Assembly: GCA_005406025.1 (NCBI GenBank)
Contig: BGZK01001376.1
Span: 62,001 to 126,000 of the forward strand
From: Eumeta japonica
Taxonomy: Eukaryota > Arthropoda > Insecta > Lepidoptera > Psychidae
Reading direction: 5' to 3'
Length of the DNA: 64,000 bases
The notes under the pieces are model-generated. The model was not told the origin of the DNA, did no database searches, and saw only the letters and a program-made list of their open reading frames with translations. The position numbers and the translations under genes were made by a program. How positions within the stretch are numbered: position 1 is the first letter of the stretch; every line of letters starts with the position of its first letter. Below are positions 1 through 9,479 of the stretch, in pieces.

Positions 1-99
1 AATAAACGAATGTCACGCGCGAAACCTAACTCTGGGGTTCTGTATTCAATCTAATACTCGTTACAGTTTCAGCAAGATGCGTAATCCATGTTCATATGG

Positions 100-545
100 G
101 GCACAGTCGTTTTTTGTTCTTATTTTTGAATAAATATCGTTTTAATAATTTTTCGAATTACGCAGTCAACAAGAAACCCTTGTGGTTTCCCCATGTCCGT
201 CCATCCGCCCTACTGTCTGTCTTTCTGCCCATCTGTCTGCGGCTTAGCTCAGGAACTCTTAGTACTAGAAAGCTGTAATTTGGTATGATTATACATATTA
301 ATCGCTTTAAAAAAGTGATAGAATAAATTAAAAAATATATATATTTTAGCCTTCCTCCCCTACATGTAAGTAAAGATCACTTTTTTTTCTCATGTATCCC
401 ATTGAAATATCGTTGGATAGCTCATTCAAAAACATTACGGGTATTTGAATTTCGTGATTTACGGATCCATTTGCGAAATATTAAGATTTAAAGTGTTAAT
501 TTTGTCAGAGTCGAGTGTCTTCTCCTTGCCAGCTAAATAGTTATT
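100..545 (-). repeat. Partial copy of the lepidopteran GGTTCCGT/ACGG-tail interspersed repeat, reversed
   Basis: Read on the minus strand, this stretch has the right-hand part of a repeat seen elsewhere in the window at 30134-30985: a segment resembling AGCTTTCTAGTACTAAGAG, then a CAGACAGA/GGACGGAC-rich stretch (complement of 205-240), then GGGTTTCTTG. The plus strand shows CTACATGTAAGTAAAG at 360-375, which matches the middle of family members I remember from lepidopteran loci. The family is non-coding and I cannot name it. The left part is lost or too diverged to see. Confidence 0.6.
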
Positions 546-1180
546 CTTGGATACGTGAAAAAAATAACAATAGTAGCATACATAAAGTAGATAAAAGGAA
601 AACTGTGACAACTAAACCGACATATAAAGTTAACGAGTAATAATCGACCAACTTATAAAATATACTTTTAGACGTAAAAAGCACAATTTTATACTAGATC
701 TTCGTAATTAAAATCACTTAGATATGACGTTAGTGCTTATGCAAAAAAGGTAGTAAATGTTAGTTTGTGAACCATGTAAAATAAAATATAAAATCACACA
801 TCCTTAACATAGCGAGATCACAGACTAGCATTTAAACTATGAACTCAAGCAGTAGATTCGTAGTATAAAGCAAAAAGTCCCTTTCTAAGTCTGTAGACGG
901 GAAACTACGGAACTCCACACTGCGCGTGGCCCGACACGCTTTTGGCTGTTTTTTTGTTATACAAAATTAAACTCCCATTTGGGAACGTATTTAACGCTTT
1001 GTATTTTGTTATTTGTTTGCGCAGACGTTAATTTTCTTCCCAATGCCTTAATGAGAAACTTCAAAGGAATAAGATGTAAATTCAACAATATATTTTCGTT
1101 AGAAACTTAATTGCTATTAAGTGACCCAATTTTTTGTAATATTGCCATTTTTTAAACTTCGTGCTAAGAAATTTGAGAAA
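546..1180. other. AT-rich interval without recognisable features
   Basis: No open frame of note, no repeat ends and no RNA-like structure seen. It looks like ordinary intergenic or intronic insect DNA. Confidence 0.5.
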
Positions 1181-1189
1181 TTGTCATAA

Positions 1190-2480
1190 TTGGAAAGTTA
1201 CTATTTTCAATCTGATTTTTGAAAATTGAGTTTTCATCAGATTTTCCGAGTGTGTGTTTGTGAGTGTAAATTTAGATTTCCTGAAAACTTGAACCGATTT
1301 CTCCCAATAGGTTTTAAGAAACCTGAAAAAAATTTTTGAAAAAATGTTTTTATGAAATTACTTTTAGACTGCTGCAGTCATTAAAACTGAAATCTAATAA
1401 GTTTTTTCCCCAAGCAGTTGCATCGATTGCCGTTAATTATATAAATGTCGACTGATCTGTTCGAGTAATATCATTGGAGAAATATTTTTTTAAAAGTGTA
1501 TTTTCACAATATTTTTTAAAATACTCTACCGATAATTCTTAAAATCTAACCAGATGTTGAGCTTGTAAAACAGCGTCGAACGTCATAAAATGCATCAAAA
1601 TCAGTTGGTATGTTCGAGATATATTGTTAACGAAAAATTCGAAGAAAATGGTTTTTCAACAGTACATATTAAATTCTCAATGCATTGATGTTTGACACTT
1701 AATCATTATTTTCCTCTTAGAAGACTGCGTCAAATACCGTAAAGCAAACTAAGATCGAATACCGTTTTTGAAAGATATGGTAGTTGAAAAGTTGAAAGGA
1801 ATCTGAAAAACGGTTGACCTTGAAGACCATCCCTAAAACTTTCTTATATTTATCGTTGTGGCTTTCATCTCCTTGAATTATAAATATTGTCAACGACTTT
1901 TTGAACTTAAGAATTTGAAAGATGGTTGATCCTATGGTCCGTCCCTGAAACTTTCTACTACTTTCGAGCTCAAAGCGTTCAAACATAAATTATTGTAGTC
2001 ATCACGCCAAAAAGATCCGTTTTAATGCTTTTTCAAAGTTTCCGAGTTCTAAAATAGAATTTTAATACATCTTGAGCTCTTCGAAATCAAAAATCTTTCT
2101 TTAATTTCTATGTCGGGAAGTTAAAAAACACTTCGCTATTTACAAGTTTTCGCTATGAAAATGGACAAATTTTCATTAAATTAGAAAGATTTCGTTTTCA
2201 CCCCGTACCTTTAAATTCGAGTTTTCACCAATTCTTGATGTTTCAGAGTCTTACGAAACCATTCGTCTGTATGTGTTTGTGCCTGTATATAAACCTCCTA
2301 TAACTTTTGAATGGATTAACCGATCGAAACATAGTCTAAAACATTCGAAAAGGATCCTTACTCAACTTAGGAATCCTAAAACATTGAACTAGTTTCGTCA
2401 GGTAGATTTTAAAAAAATTCAAAATTAATTTTTTCAATTTTTTTTAAACTAGATCCGATAATCTTCAAAACAATTTTTGT
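1190..2480 (+). repeat. Degenerate non-coding dispersed repeat
   Basis: The segment holds phrases repeated at 40140-40420 and 61080-61360: 'cctgaaaacttgaaccgatt' (1280), 'cgatcgaaacatagtctaaa' (2320), 'actcaacttag' (2361) and 'gaagtaactttt/gaaattactttt'. These are short diverged pieces of one old interspersed family, possibly the inner part of the GGTTCCGT element, since the copy at 2481 follows directly. The open frame on the minus strand at 1717-1986 has no recognisable domain and I treat it as chance. Confidence 0.5.
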
Positions 2481-2703
2481 TGAAAATACTTATTAAGCGT
2501 TAATTTCTTTCATATTTTTTGAACGTCGGTTTAAAAAATAAAGGAGAGGGACGCAATTTCTGCTACTTTCGGAGCAATTATTCCCGATAATATTCCATTA
2601 CACATCAAAATTGCTTAGAAACCTAGTGTTTTTAAAAGAACTGACATAATATGTGCCACACTTTGATTTTGCTAAAAAAAAATTTCAATTTCCGTTATAT
2701 ACA

Positions 2704-3014
2704 TGTAAAGAAAACCTGGTCGCTTTTCGCATTTTAAACACAGAGCTTCATAGACGTCAATGTCAGCGAGTGTCAAATAGCATGACTATTGGGTTATTTT
2801 ATTTATGTTAAATAGTGTTATAAGAAATATTTAAACCTGAAGTAAAGGCTTTAAATGTTGTTTTTTTGTCTTTACAGGTGAGTGAGTCACTTTATTTGAT
2901 TTAAATGATACTTGTGAAATTTTGTACGAAATGTTTTGTCAATAAAGGTTTTTGTCTTTACAGAAAAACGCAATTTCGTCTTTATTTCACTCATAAGAGT
3001 GTGATAATATTATA
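2704..3014 (+). repeat. Gypsy 5' LTR
   Basis: Direct repeat of about 311 bp. Past position 2737 I find no difference from the 3' LTR (8770-9048). It contains AATAAA near 2941, a likely polyadenylation signal, and the motif TTTACAGGTGAGT at about 2871, which looks like an acceptor immediately followed by a donor. The 3' boundary is set by the TACA target duplication and could shift by 1-2 bases. Confidence 0.88.
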
Positions 3015-3017
3015 TAT

Positions 3018-5490
3018 TTGATGGTAGATAAATATTGCGCCAAACGTCCGTACAGATGCACCGTTAATGATAGGAAAGAAATCGAAGATCAGGTATCACA
3101 ATTATTGAAGATGAAGTTGATTGAGGAATCCTACAGTCCATTTGCTGCTCCGGTTACCCTGGCCTATAAAAAAGAAGATGATAAAAACAAGATTATGTAT
3201 AGACTTCAGAGAATTGAACAAAATTGTTGTACCACAATCACAGCCATTTCCTTAATCGAGGATTTGATGATAAAAACTGTTGATTGTAAATATTTTCTAC
3301 TTTGGACATAAATTCAGCATTTTGGTCGATTCCTTTAAAAGTACAAGATAGGTATAAAACTGCGTTTGTTACACAAGAAGGCCATTTTCAATGGACTTGC
3401 CTTCCATTGGCTTAAAAACGGCTCCGGCCATATTCAAAGAATATTGAGTAACATAATCAGAAAACACAAACTCTCTGATTTCGCAGTGAATTTTATTGAC
3501 GACATTTTGATTTTTCTAAAACATTTGAAGAACACATGAAACATTTGTCTAGATTACTTGAGGCAATTCTATCAGAAGGATTTAGATTGAAATTTTCGAA
3601 ATGTAATTTTGCAAACAATTATGCCAAGTATTTGGGCCACATAATGAAAATAATTCAGTAAGACCTCTTAAAGATTATTTAACTGCTGAAAAACTTTCCG
3701 ATCCCAGAAACAAGAAAAAATATACGCCAATTCCTCAGTAAAGTAAACTTTCATCATAAATTTATACCACACAGTGCTATCATCTTAGACCCCTACACAA
3801 TTTATTACGGAAAGATGTAAAATTTATATGGTCGAAAGAATGCCAGGAATCATTTGACAGAATCAAACAATTATTATGTTCCAAACCAATTTTAAGAATA
3901 TTTGATCCTGCAACCATAAAATATATAGATGCTAGCATTAAAGGTAGAACCATATTAAAACAAGAAGATAAAACCGGCGTCAGTAAACCTGTCGCGTACT
4001 TCTCAAAAAGTTGACAGAAAGTCAAAAGAAAAGAAGGCGATATATCTAGAATGTCTGGCAATAAAAGAATCCTTAAAATATTGGCAGCACTGGCTTATGG
4101 GAAGGAATTTGTGATATATTCAGATCATAAGCCATTGGAAAATTTAAACATTAAAGCTAGAACTGATGAAGAACTTGGAGATTTAATGCATTACTTATCT
4201 CAATACAATTTCAAGGTAAAATATAACGCGGGACAATCAAATCAGGAAGCAGACTGCCTCAGTAGGAATCCAGTCTTAGAACCCGATGAAAACACTGATG
4301 ATTTTTTGAGTTGAGAATTTAATAAACCTGAAGGATATTAAAGATGACCAACGTACAAATGTAGAATCTGCAGAATAGTAGAAACAAATTTATACTGGAA
4401 AATGAAATTTACTACAAAACGAATAAAAAAGAAATAAAATCATACTGTCAGAATCGTTTAGCATAAAACTAATTAAAGAGGTCCATAATACTTACTGTCA
4501 TATTGGAAGAACGCAGATGATAAATAAATTAATGCCGTTCTACACAGCAAAATTTCATCACGAATATTAAGCAAGTTTGTGATAAATGTGACATTTGCAT
4601 AAAGAACAAATCAAGAAGGAAATCGAAATTTGGCTTAATGTCACATTTAGGTCCAGCAACACGTCCGTTTGAAATTGTATCAATTGATACAATCGGAGGT
4701 TTCGGAGGATCACGGTCTACAAAGAATATTTACATCTTCTGGTGGATCATTTTACAAGATACGCTTATATTTTGACATCAAAAATCAAAGCTCCAGTGAT
4801 TTTATTAAGCTGATGAATAATGTGACACAAAATTATAATATTGATTTGGTATTGACGGACCAGTATCGGGCATAAATTCAAGGAATTTAAAGATTTCCTC
4901 AAGAATAAAAATATAACAATAGTGTTCACCGCTGTGGATGCACCATTTTCAAATGGGCTTAATGAAAGGCTAAATCAAACTTTAGTCAATAGGATAAGGT
5001 GTAAAATAAACGAAGGTGACAAAAGACTGCATGGACAACTGTCACAGAAATGTGTTGCGAAATATAACGAAACGGAACATACTGTAACAAAATTTACTCC
5101 AAAATACCTTTTGGAAGGCGAAACTGTGGATATTCTGCCACTTGAATTGAAATCAGATGCACTAAAGAAGATTTAAAAGAGATAGGCAGTCAGCCTTTGA
5201 AAACTCAATAAGATCTCACAACTATAATAAAAAAACATGATCAACATAGGGAAGAATACAAATTTGAAGTCGGAGATAGAGTCTATGTCGAAAACGGCAA
5301 TCGGCTCAATAGAAAGAAACTGGTCGAATTAAGAATTGGTCCATACAAAATCTTAAGGAAGATATCTAGTTCAATTTTGAAGTTGATACTGGACACAAAA
5401 GGGCAGAATCGAATCTATACCATATTACAAAGCTTTTTCCTGTGATGGCTGCCACTTGATGGAACAATTCTTCGAAATTGTTCTCTCTGA
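3018..5490 (+). pseudogene. Gypsy pol remnant: reverse transcriptase, RNase H, integrase
   Basis: The polyprotein frame is broken by many stops and shifts but the domain order is clear. The reverse transcriptase starts near 3040 (residues LIEESYSPFAAPVTLAYKKE) and its active-site box reads FIDD at about 3492-3503. RNase H lies around 3950-4314, with YSDHKPLENL and the end motif ADCLSRNP. Integrase follows: the zinc-binding part has H residues near 4475-4500 and a CDICIKNK segment near 4595; the catalytic Asp, Asp and Glu fall in SIDTIGG (about 4680), LTDQY (about 4850) and NERLNQT (about 4957). A GPY motif (IGPYKI) sits near 5337 before the C-terminal end. Protease and gag are absent. It cannot make a working polyprotein as it stands. 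Order RT-RNH-IN and the GPY motif support Gypsy (Ty3) rather than Copia. Confidence 0.9.
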
Positions 5491-5500
5491 GGGTGGGAGA
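5489..5500 (+). other. Gypsy polypurine tract
   Basis: GAGGGTGGGAGA lies directly before the TGTAAAG start of the 3' LTR. Only one of its 12 bases is a pyrimidine. This is the expected position of the plus-strand primer. Confidence 0.75.
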
Positions 5501-5534
5501 TGTAAAGAAAACCTGGTCGCTTTTCGCATTTTAA

Positions 5535-5556
5535 GGCTCCTCTACATGATGGGCCA
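5535..5556 (+). repeat. Harbinger 1 left TIR
   Basis: 22 bases, exact reverse complement of 8744-8765. Confidence 0.95.
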
Positions 5557-5780
5557 TCATGATGGTCCATCGTAGTGGGCCACCATATAGAGGGCGTAGT
5601 GGCGTAGGCTGGCTTGTGGTGCGTACGATGGTGGCGGAATGGCCGCGGTATCGGTTTTTCGTCCACACATCAAAGGTAGTGGGCCAGCGATGGCGGTACC
5701 CATCTACACGTCGGCCATTACTCAGTTTGCGCTCAAATGCGGTGGAGAGCAGACGTGCAGAGTACCTCGTGCGTGTCAAG

Positions 5781-7906
5781 ATGTCGACTGCCTGGCCACA
5801 TAGCGAAATACTAAATTTTTTGGAATTCTACAGAGCCGAAACCATTATATGGAATCCTAAACATAAAAATCATAAGGATAAAAACAAGGTAAGTAAAACT
5901 ACGGTAAAGACACATTTAACAATAGTTTTAATTGTCGTTCTCGCCCTCAAACCGCCTTGTTTGTTTATTTTTTGGCGCCATTTTGATATGGGAAGGGTAA
6001 ATAAAGTTAATTTTTGTATAATTGTTTTCAGGTGTCAGATGCATGGAATCGCATAAGTAATAACATGGGCATTCCAGTTGATGACTTAAAAAGAAGAAGA
6101 AACGTTAATGACAGCTTTCCGAACAAATCTAAAAAGAAAAAAGTCTATGAGGTCTGGGGCTGGATTCGATGATATTTATACCCCGTCGTGGCCTTTTGAT
6201 GTAATGGAAAGTTTTTAAAGATGTTTATGAATGCAAGAGTATTATAAATACAGACGGCGGAGTAAGTAAATAAAACTTATTATTTAATTTTATATTTAGT
6301 TTATTATTCTATATTATTATAAAAATAGTGCATAAAAGATTGTCTTATTTGAATTGCATCATTAGTTGATCTACGTGGTTGATTTTGTAAGGGAAGAAAA
6401 CTTGTATTACTATAATTCCTCCAATTACCAGCGCGTATCAATTCTCCACTGTCATTATAGGTATCAAATGTACCTGGAGGTGCGTATAAGTGGCGAGATG
6501 TTCGGCTTTTCCGTAAAAAATTATGTATCAGAACACAAGTCATAGTAATAATTGAACATTTAACAGGGTGGAAAGGCATAGCTGTTTTAAAACTCTAAAT
6601 TTGTTAGAAAGAATTCCAAATGTGTTTTCAACAACTACACGTGACTGAGAGAGTTTTGATTAAAACCCTTTCTGGAGAATTTAACTCGTGACGGCCAGAA
6701 AAAGGTTTCATAAGATTTTTAGTTAAACTAAATGCTCCATCGCACAAAAATACATAGGGTAAATCAATCTCACATCCTGGTAGTGAACTAGGAGGCGGCA
6801 AATTGATGCTATTTTCCGAAATTTTTTTTGATATACTACTTTGATTAAAAACGCCACCGTCACTTATACGCCCTTGAGCGCCTATTTCAGCAAACATGAA
6901 ACAGTAATCATAATCTACTATTGCTAAGAGGACAATGCTAAAAGAATGTTTATAATTGTAATATTCAGTTCCGCTATGAGGAGGTGGCAATATTGTCACA
7001 TGTTTGCCATCCATAGCACCAAGGCAATGAGGGAACTTGAATCGTTCAGCTTTGGAAAGCCATTCTTCTGTTGTTGTGGGGATCTGTAAAAAACAAGACC
7101 GAGCATAAGACATTAAATTAGTTTTGTTTTACAGATTTTTTTAATTTATATTATAAACGTGAAAGTTAATATCGTCAAGTATGTATTAGTAAATAACAAA
7201 ATATTTTAATTTTTCAGGCTTCAACCTCGCTAGATGACGAAGATTCAAGTATGTCACAAAATGGAAATCTCGAAAATGAAAACCAAATGCTACAGTGAAT
7301 TCTGAAATAAACATTCCTGTAGTACGACGTCGTTCTAGAAATCCACCTGAATTACAAGAGGCTAGTAACGAAATGAAAAGGGCCTTTTCATCTTTGAACA
7401 GCGTACTCAGCAGTAAGCAGCAAAGATTGATAGCGAAGACGATTGCGATCTATATGGAAAACTGCTCGCTAAAAGGTTAAGACAATTTACAGATTTGGAA
7501 AACAAGAGTTGATGTACGAAATAGACGGCTTATTATTGAAAAACGTCAATTGTCATATAGACAAAATACCGGTCGTTATGTGGTCCAATCTCCATCCCAA
7601 ATAATAATTTCTACCAATCGTCCTGTGAGTGGCCGCACCTGCACCTCTACGCCTTTGTTTTCTGAAGAACAAAATATTTCCTGTCGTCCCACATCCTCTT
7701 TGAGCACTTATTCCACATCGTCTTACCATCCTCAATCCATTGTTTCTCCTCCTTATTTCTCCCCCAGTCCTAATGCGACCCCAGAAGAAGAATTTCCTGT
7801 CATCAGTATACCAGAGCAGCCTAATCTTCCCCTACAATCTCACCCACAATCACAAATTTTGCAAGAAGCTTTAAACAACGCTAATATAAATAGTCAAAAT
7901 ATGTAA
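5781..7906 (+). pseudogene. Harbinger 1 MADF/Myb-like partner protein, frameshifted
   Basis: Exon 1 (5781-5888) starts MSTAWPHSEILNFLEFYRAE and ends at AAG|GTAAGT. Exon 2 starts at 6032 after TTTTCAG, in phase, reading VSDAWNRISNNMGIPVDDLK. Together these form the start of a MADF domain, a Myb/SANT-related DNA-binding fold. In active Harbingers such a partner brings the transposase to the DNA ends and into the nucleus. Frame is then lost near 6095 (LMTAFRTNLKRKKSMRSG in another frame) and again near 6210. Exon 2 ends at about 6261 (GTAAGT), and exon 3 starts at 7218 after TTTTTCAG with an acidic ASTSLDDEDSS stretch, an RRRSRNPPELQE segment and a BESS-like helical region (7360-7490). The open frame at 7550-7906 is a Ser/Pro-rich tail. 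Intron 2 (6262-7217) encloses the last transposase exon on the other strand. Confidence 0.8.
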
Positions 7907-8657
7907 TTTTTAAAAAGAAATTAAAGATATTATATTAAAATATAAGGTGTATTATTTGCAACTGTCAAATTACAACAATACATTTTAGCCTATGTGTCAT
8001 TTTGATGACTGTTAAGTTTCATCAAAATCTATCCAATAGTTTTGCTTAATTGAGTAACACACACATACAAACATTCTTACAAACTTTCACGTTTATAGTA
8101 TTAAAATAGGAAGTTATTACCTTAACAAAATCTTTCAAAGCTTCATTGAGGGCTAGACATACTTCAGGAACAATTCTTGAAATAAGTTGGCTTGAAACTT
8201 TGAATAGGTAGTGTAAACTACGAAAGCTATCACCAGTAGCTAGGTATCTTAGTGTCAATGCGAGACGAATTTTACAGGTATTGCTTCCCGCCAATCTGTA
8301 TCCTGTTTTGCAACTATAGGTGATACTTTTGTATTAAAAACTCAAAATCGCTGTTTGACATCCTCACGAAGTTATCGAATTCACCAGATGGTTCAGCAAG
8401 CATTTCAGCTAGCTGATTATCCATAGTTTGCCTGAAAAAAAATATTTTAATTATACTGAATTATAAAATAACTAAAAGTATAAAGAAAATTAAATTTAAG
8501 CAGTTACTTACTTAGTCCTGTTGCGATGAATAGTTAACATCCACCATCTTCTTCTACGCCATTTCCTTTTAATTACTTTTTTTTTGTACACATTAAGAAA
8601 ATAATTGTACGTGCTAAATAAATATATAGCTGCTGCTGCTAAAGCTTCCACGTCCAT
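6304..8657 (-). pseudogene. Harbinger 1 DDE transposase (HARBI1-like), three exons, frameshifted
   Basis: Exon 1 (8657-8512) starts MDVEALAAAAIYLFSTYNYF, followed by a KRKWRRRRWWMLTIHRNR motif typical of the N-terminus. It ends at a GTAAGT donor. Exon 2 (8431-8121) joins in phase and reads MDNQLAEMLAEPSGEFDNFV, then, after two frame changes, the helix-turn-helix-like LTLRYLATGDSFRSLHYLFK. It ends AAG|GTAATA. Exon 3 (7083-6304) joins in phase at IPTTTEEWLSKAERFKFPHC. The catalytic residues are visible: Asp in GAMDGKHV, Asp in LCDGAFS and, after a frame break near 6645, Glu in VENTFG. The protein would be about 400 residues, normal for the family. Intron 7084-8120 encloses partner exon 3 on the opposite strand. 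The frame breaks make it non-functional unless some are sequencing errors. Confidence 0.88.
7965..8112 (-). repeat. TATTATAAACGTGAAAG-type dispersed repeat in the transposase intron
   Basis: On the minus strand it starts AATACTATAAACGTGAAAGT and continues TTTGTATGTGTGTGTTACTC, ATTTTGATGAAACTT and ACACATAGGCT. This is a layout I remember from a very common lepidopteran repeat (ends near TATTATAAATGCGAAAG). A related plus-strand copy is at 46196-46300. A short fragment with the same first 16 bases is at 7149-7164 in the opposite orientation. Confidence 0.6.
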
Positions 8658-8743
8658 TTTGTTCAACGCTAAGATCACAACTGAACATCGCCATTGTGTA
8701 GATCCTTTTCATCCATCGCATGGCCATTTTGCTGGACAAGCGC

Positions 8744-8765
8744 TGGCCCATCATGTAGAGGAGCC
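8744..8765 (-). repeat. Harbinger 1 right TIR
   Basis: 22 bases, exact reverse complement of 5535-5556. Confidence 0.95.
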
Positions 8766-9188
8766 ATAAAAACACAGAGCTTCATAGACGTCAATGTCAG
8801 CGAGTGTCAAATAGCATGACTATTGGGTTATTTTATTTATGTTAAATAGTGTTATAAGAAATATTTAAACCTGAAGTAAAGGCTTTAAATGTTGTTTTTT
8901 TGTCTTTACAGGTGAGTGAGTCACTTTATTTGATTTAAATGATACTTGTGAAATTTTGTACGAAATGTTTTGTCAATAAAGGTTTTTGTCTTTACAGAAA
9001 AACGCAATTTCGTCTTTATTTCACTCATAAGAGTGTGATAATATTATATACATGGAGTGCTCCCCTACAAAAAAAATAATTTTATTACTTAACTACCAAA
9101 CTAAGTAGCGGCTTATATGTATAAGATTCCTATATTACCCATTCCATCAACATACGTCCTGTAGTTTTTGAGTAAAATGCCTGTGACA

Positions 9189-9226
9189 TACGGACGGACA
9201 GACGGACAGACGGACGGACGGACGGA
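9189..9226 (+). repeat. ACGG/ACAG tandem tract
   Basis: About nine units of 4 bp (CGGA/CAGA) inside the right end of the GGTTCCGT element. The same kind of tract lies at 30920-30940 and, in complement, at 205-240, so it belongs to the element rather than being an independent microsatellite. Confidence 0.85.
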
Positions 9227-9434
9227 ACGATAAAGGTTCCGTTTTTGCCATTTTGACTGGGAACCGTGAAAAAAGAGTTTTCCCAAAATATATGTGAAAA
9301 CCTTGATGGACTGATGTTTGTTACTCGCTCATCTTTTTCTGCTTAGTAAACTACGTCAAATACCACAAAGCAGATCAAAATGCAACAACGTTTTCAAAAA
9401 ATACTTGAGTTGAAAAATTAAAAGAAAAGTGTTT

Positions 9435-9437
<3 letters not shown>

Positions 9438-9477
<40 letters not shown>
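9438..9477. repeat. (AT)n microsatellite
   Basis: Uninterrupted TA dinucleotides, roughly 20 units. Confidence 0.95.

Positions 9478-9479
<2 letters not shown>

Larger units (their letters stand above)
5535..8765 (+). mobile_element. PIF/Harbinger DNA transposon 1 (3.2 kb)
   Basis: Perfect 22-bp terminal inverted repeats start GGCTCCTCTACATGATGGGC (5535-5556 and 8744-8765). TAA lies on the left, and ATAA on the right, fitting the 3-bp TWA/TAA target duplication of this superfamily with one extra base. Inside the left end, TGGGCCA/TGGTCCA motifs recur (5550-5600, 5680) and are mirrored near the right end (8720-8755), which may be subterminal protein-binding sites. It carries the two genes typical of the superfamily: a DDE transposase (minus) and a MADF/Myb-like protein (plus), interleaved on opposite strands. 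Confidence 0.92.
2704..9048 (+). mobile_element. Gypsy-type LTR retrotransposon, gag-less and decayed, with a Harbinger inserted in the 3' LTR
   Basis: Two direct terminal repeats start TGTAAAGAAAACCTGG at 2704 and 5501 and end TAATATTATA at 3014 and 9048. The element is flanked by TACA at 2700-2703 and 9049-9052, a 4-bp target duplication as expected for Gypsy integrases. The interior (3015-5500) holds only pol pieces; a gag and a primer binding site are not visible next to the 5' LTR, so a large 5' internal deletion is inferred. A purine-rich tract (GAGGGTGGGAGA, 5489-5500) abuts the 3' LTR, as second-strand priming requires. Without the Harbinger the element would be about 3.1 kb. Confidence 0.9.
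5501..9048 (+). repeat. Gypsy 3' LTR, interrupted by the Harbinger
   Basis: The LTR starts at 5501 with TGTAAAGAAAACCTGGTCGC, runs to 5534, and resumes at about 8766 with ATAAAAACACAGAGCTTCAT to 9048. The uninterrupted 5' LTR reads CATTTTAAACACAGAG here, so the insertion fell in TTTTAAA. Confidence 0.9.
2481..9265 (+). repeat. GGTTCCGT-type repeat copy, split by the Gypsy insertion
   Basis: The left part (about 2481-2699: GGGACGCAATTTCTGC, CGGAGCAATTATTCCCGATA, TTCCGTTATATACA) and the right part (9049-9265: ACATGGAGTGCTCCCCTAC, GTAGTTTTTGAGTAAAATGC, CTGTGACATACGGACGG, AAAGGTTCCGTTTTTGCC) are collinear with the uninterrupted copy at 30134-30985. The copy at 44455-45022 reads CATGCATGGAGTGCTC at the same junction. 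The Gypsy element therefore inserted into this repeat. The first and last bases of the copy are approximate. Confidence 0.75.

Noticed and set aside
3780..4061. 93-codon minus-strand open frame
   Set aside because: Antisense to the Gypsy RT/RNase H region; its openness follows from the coding strand.
5415..5779. Overlapping minus-strand frames (His/Arg-rich)
   Set aside because: They lie over the GC-rich left end of Harbinger 1 and cross its TIR; no domain.
5559..6056. 165-codon plus frame starting at 5559
   Set aside because: It begins in the Harbinger terminal region and runs through intron 1 (5889-6031). The real partner start is the ATG at 5781 and the frame is spliced at 5888/6032.
7553..7735. 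60-codon minus frame
   Set aside because: Antisense shadow of the Ser/Pro-rich partner exon 3.
7149..8101. A transposon bounded by TATAAACGTGAAAGTT inverted copies carrying partner exon 3
   Set aside because: The right copy is the start of a known type of dispersed repeat (8112-7965) and the left is a 16-bp fragment; exon 3 fits the partner gene of Harbinger 1.
9189..9226. CRISPR-like or telomere-like array
   Set aside because: The ACGG/ACAG units are 4 bp without spacers and belong to a dispersed eukaryotic repeat.
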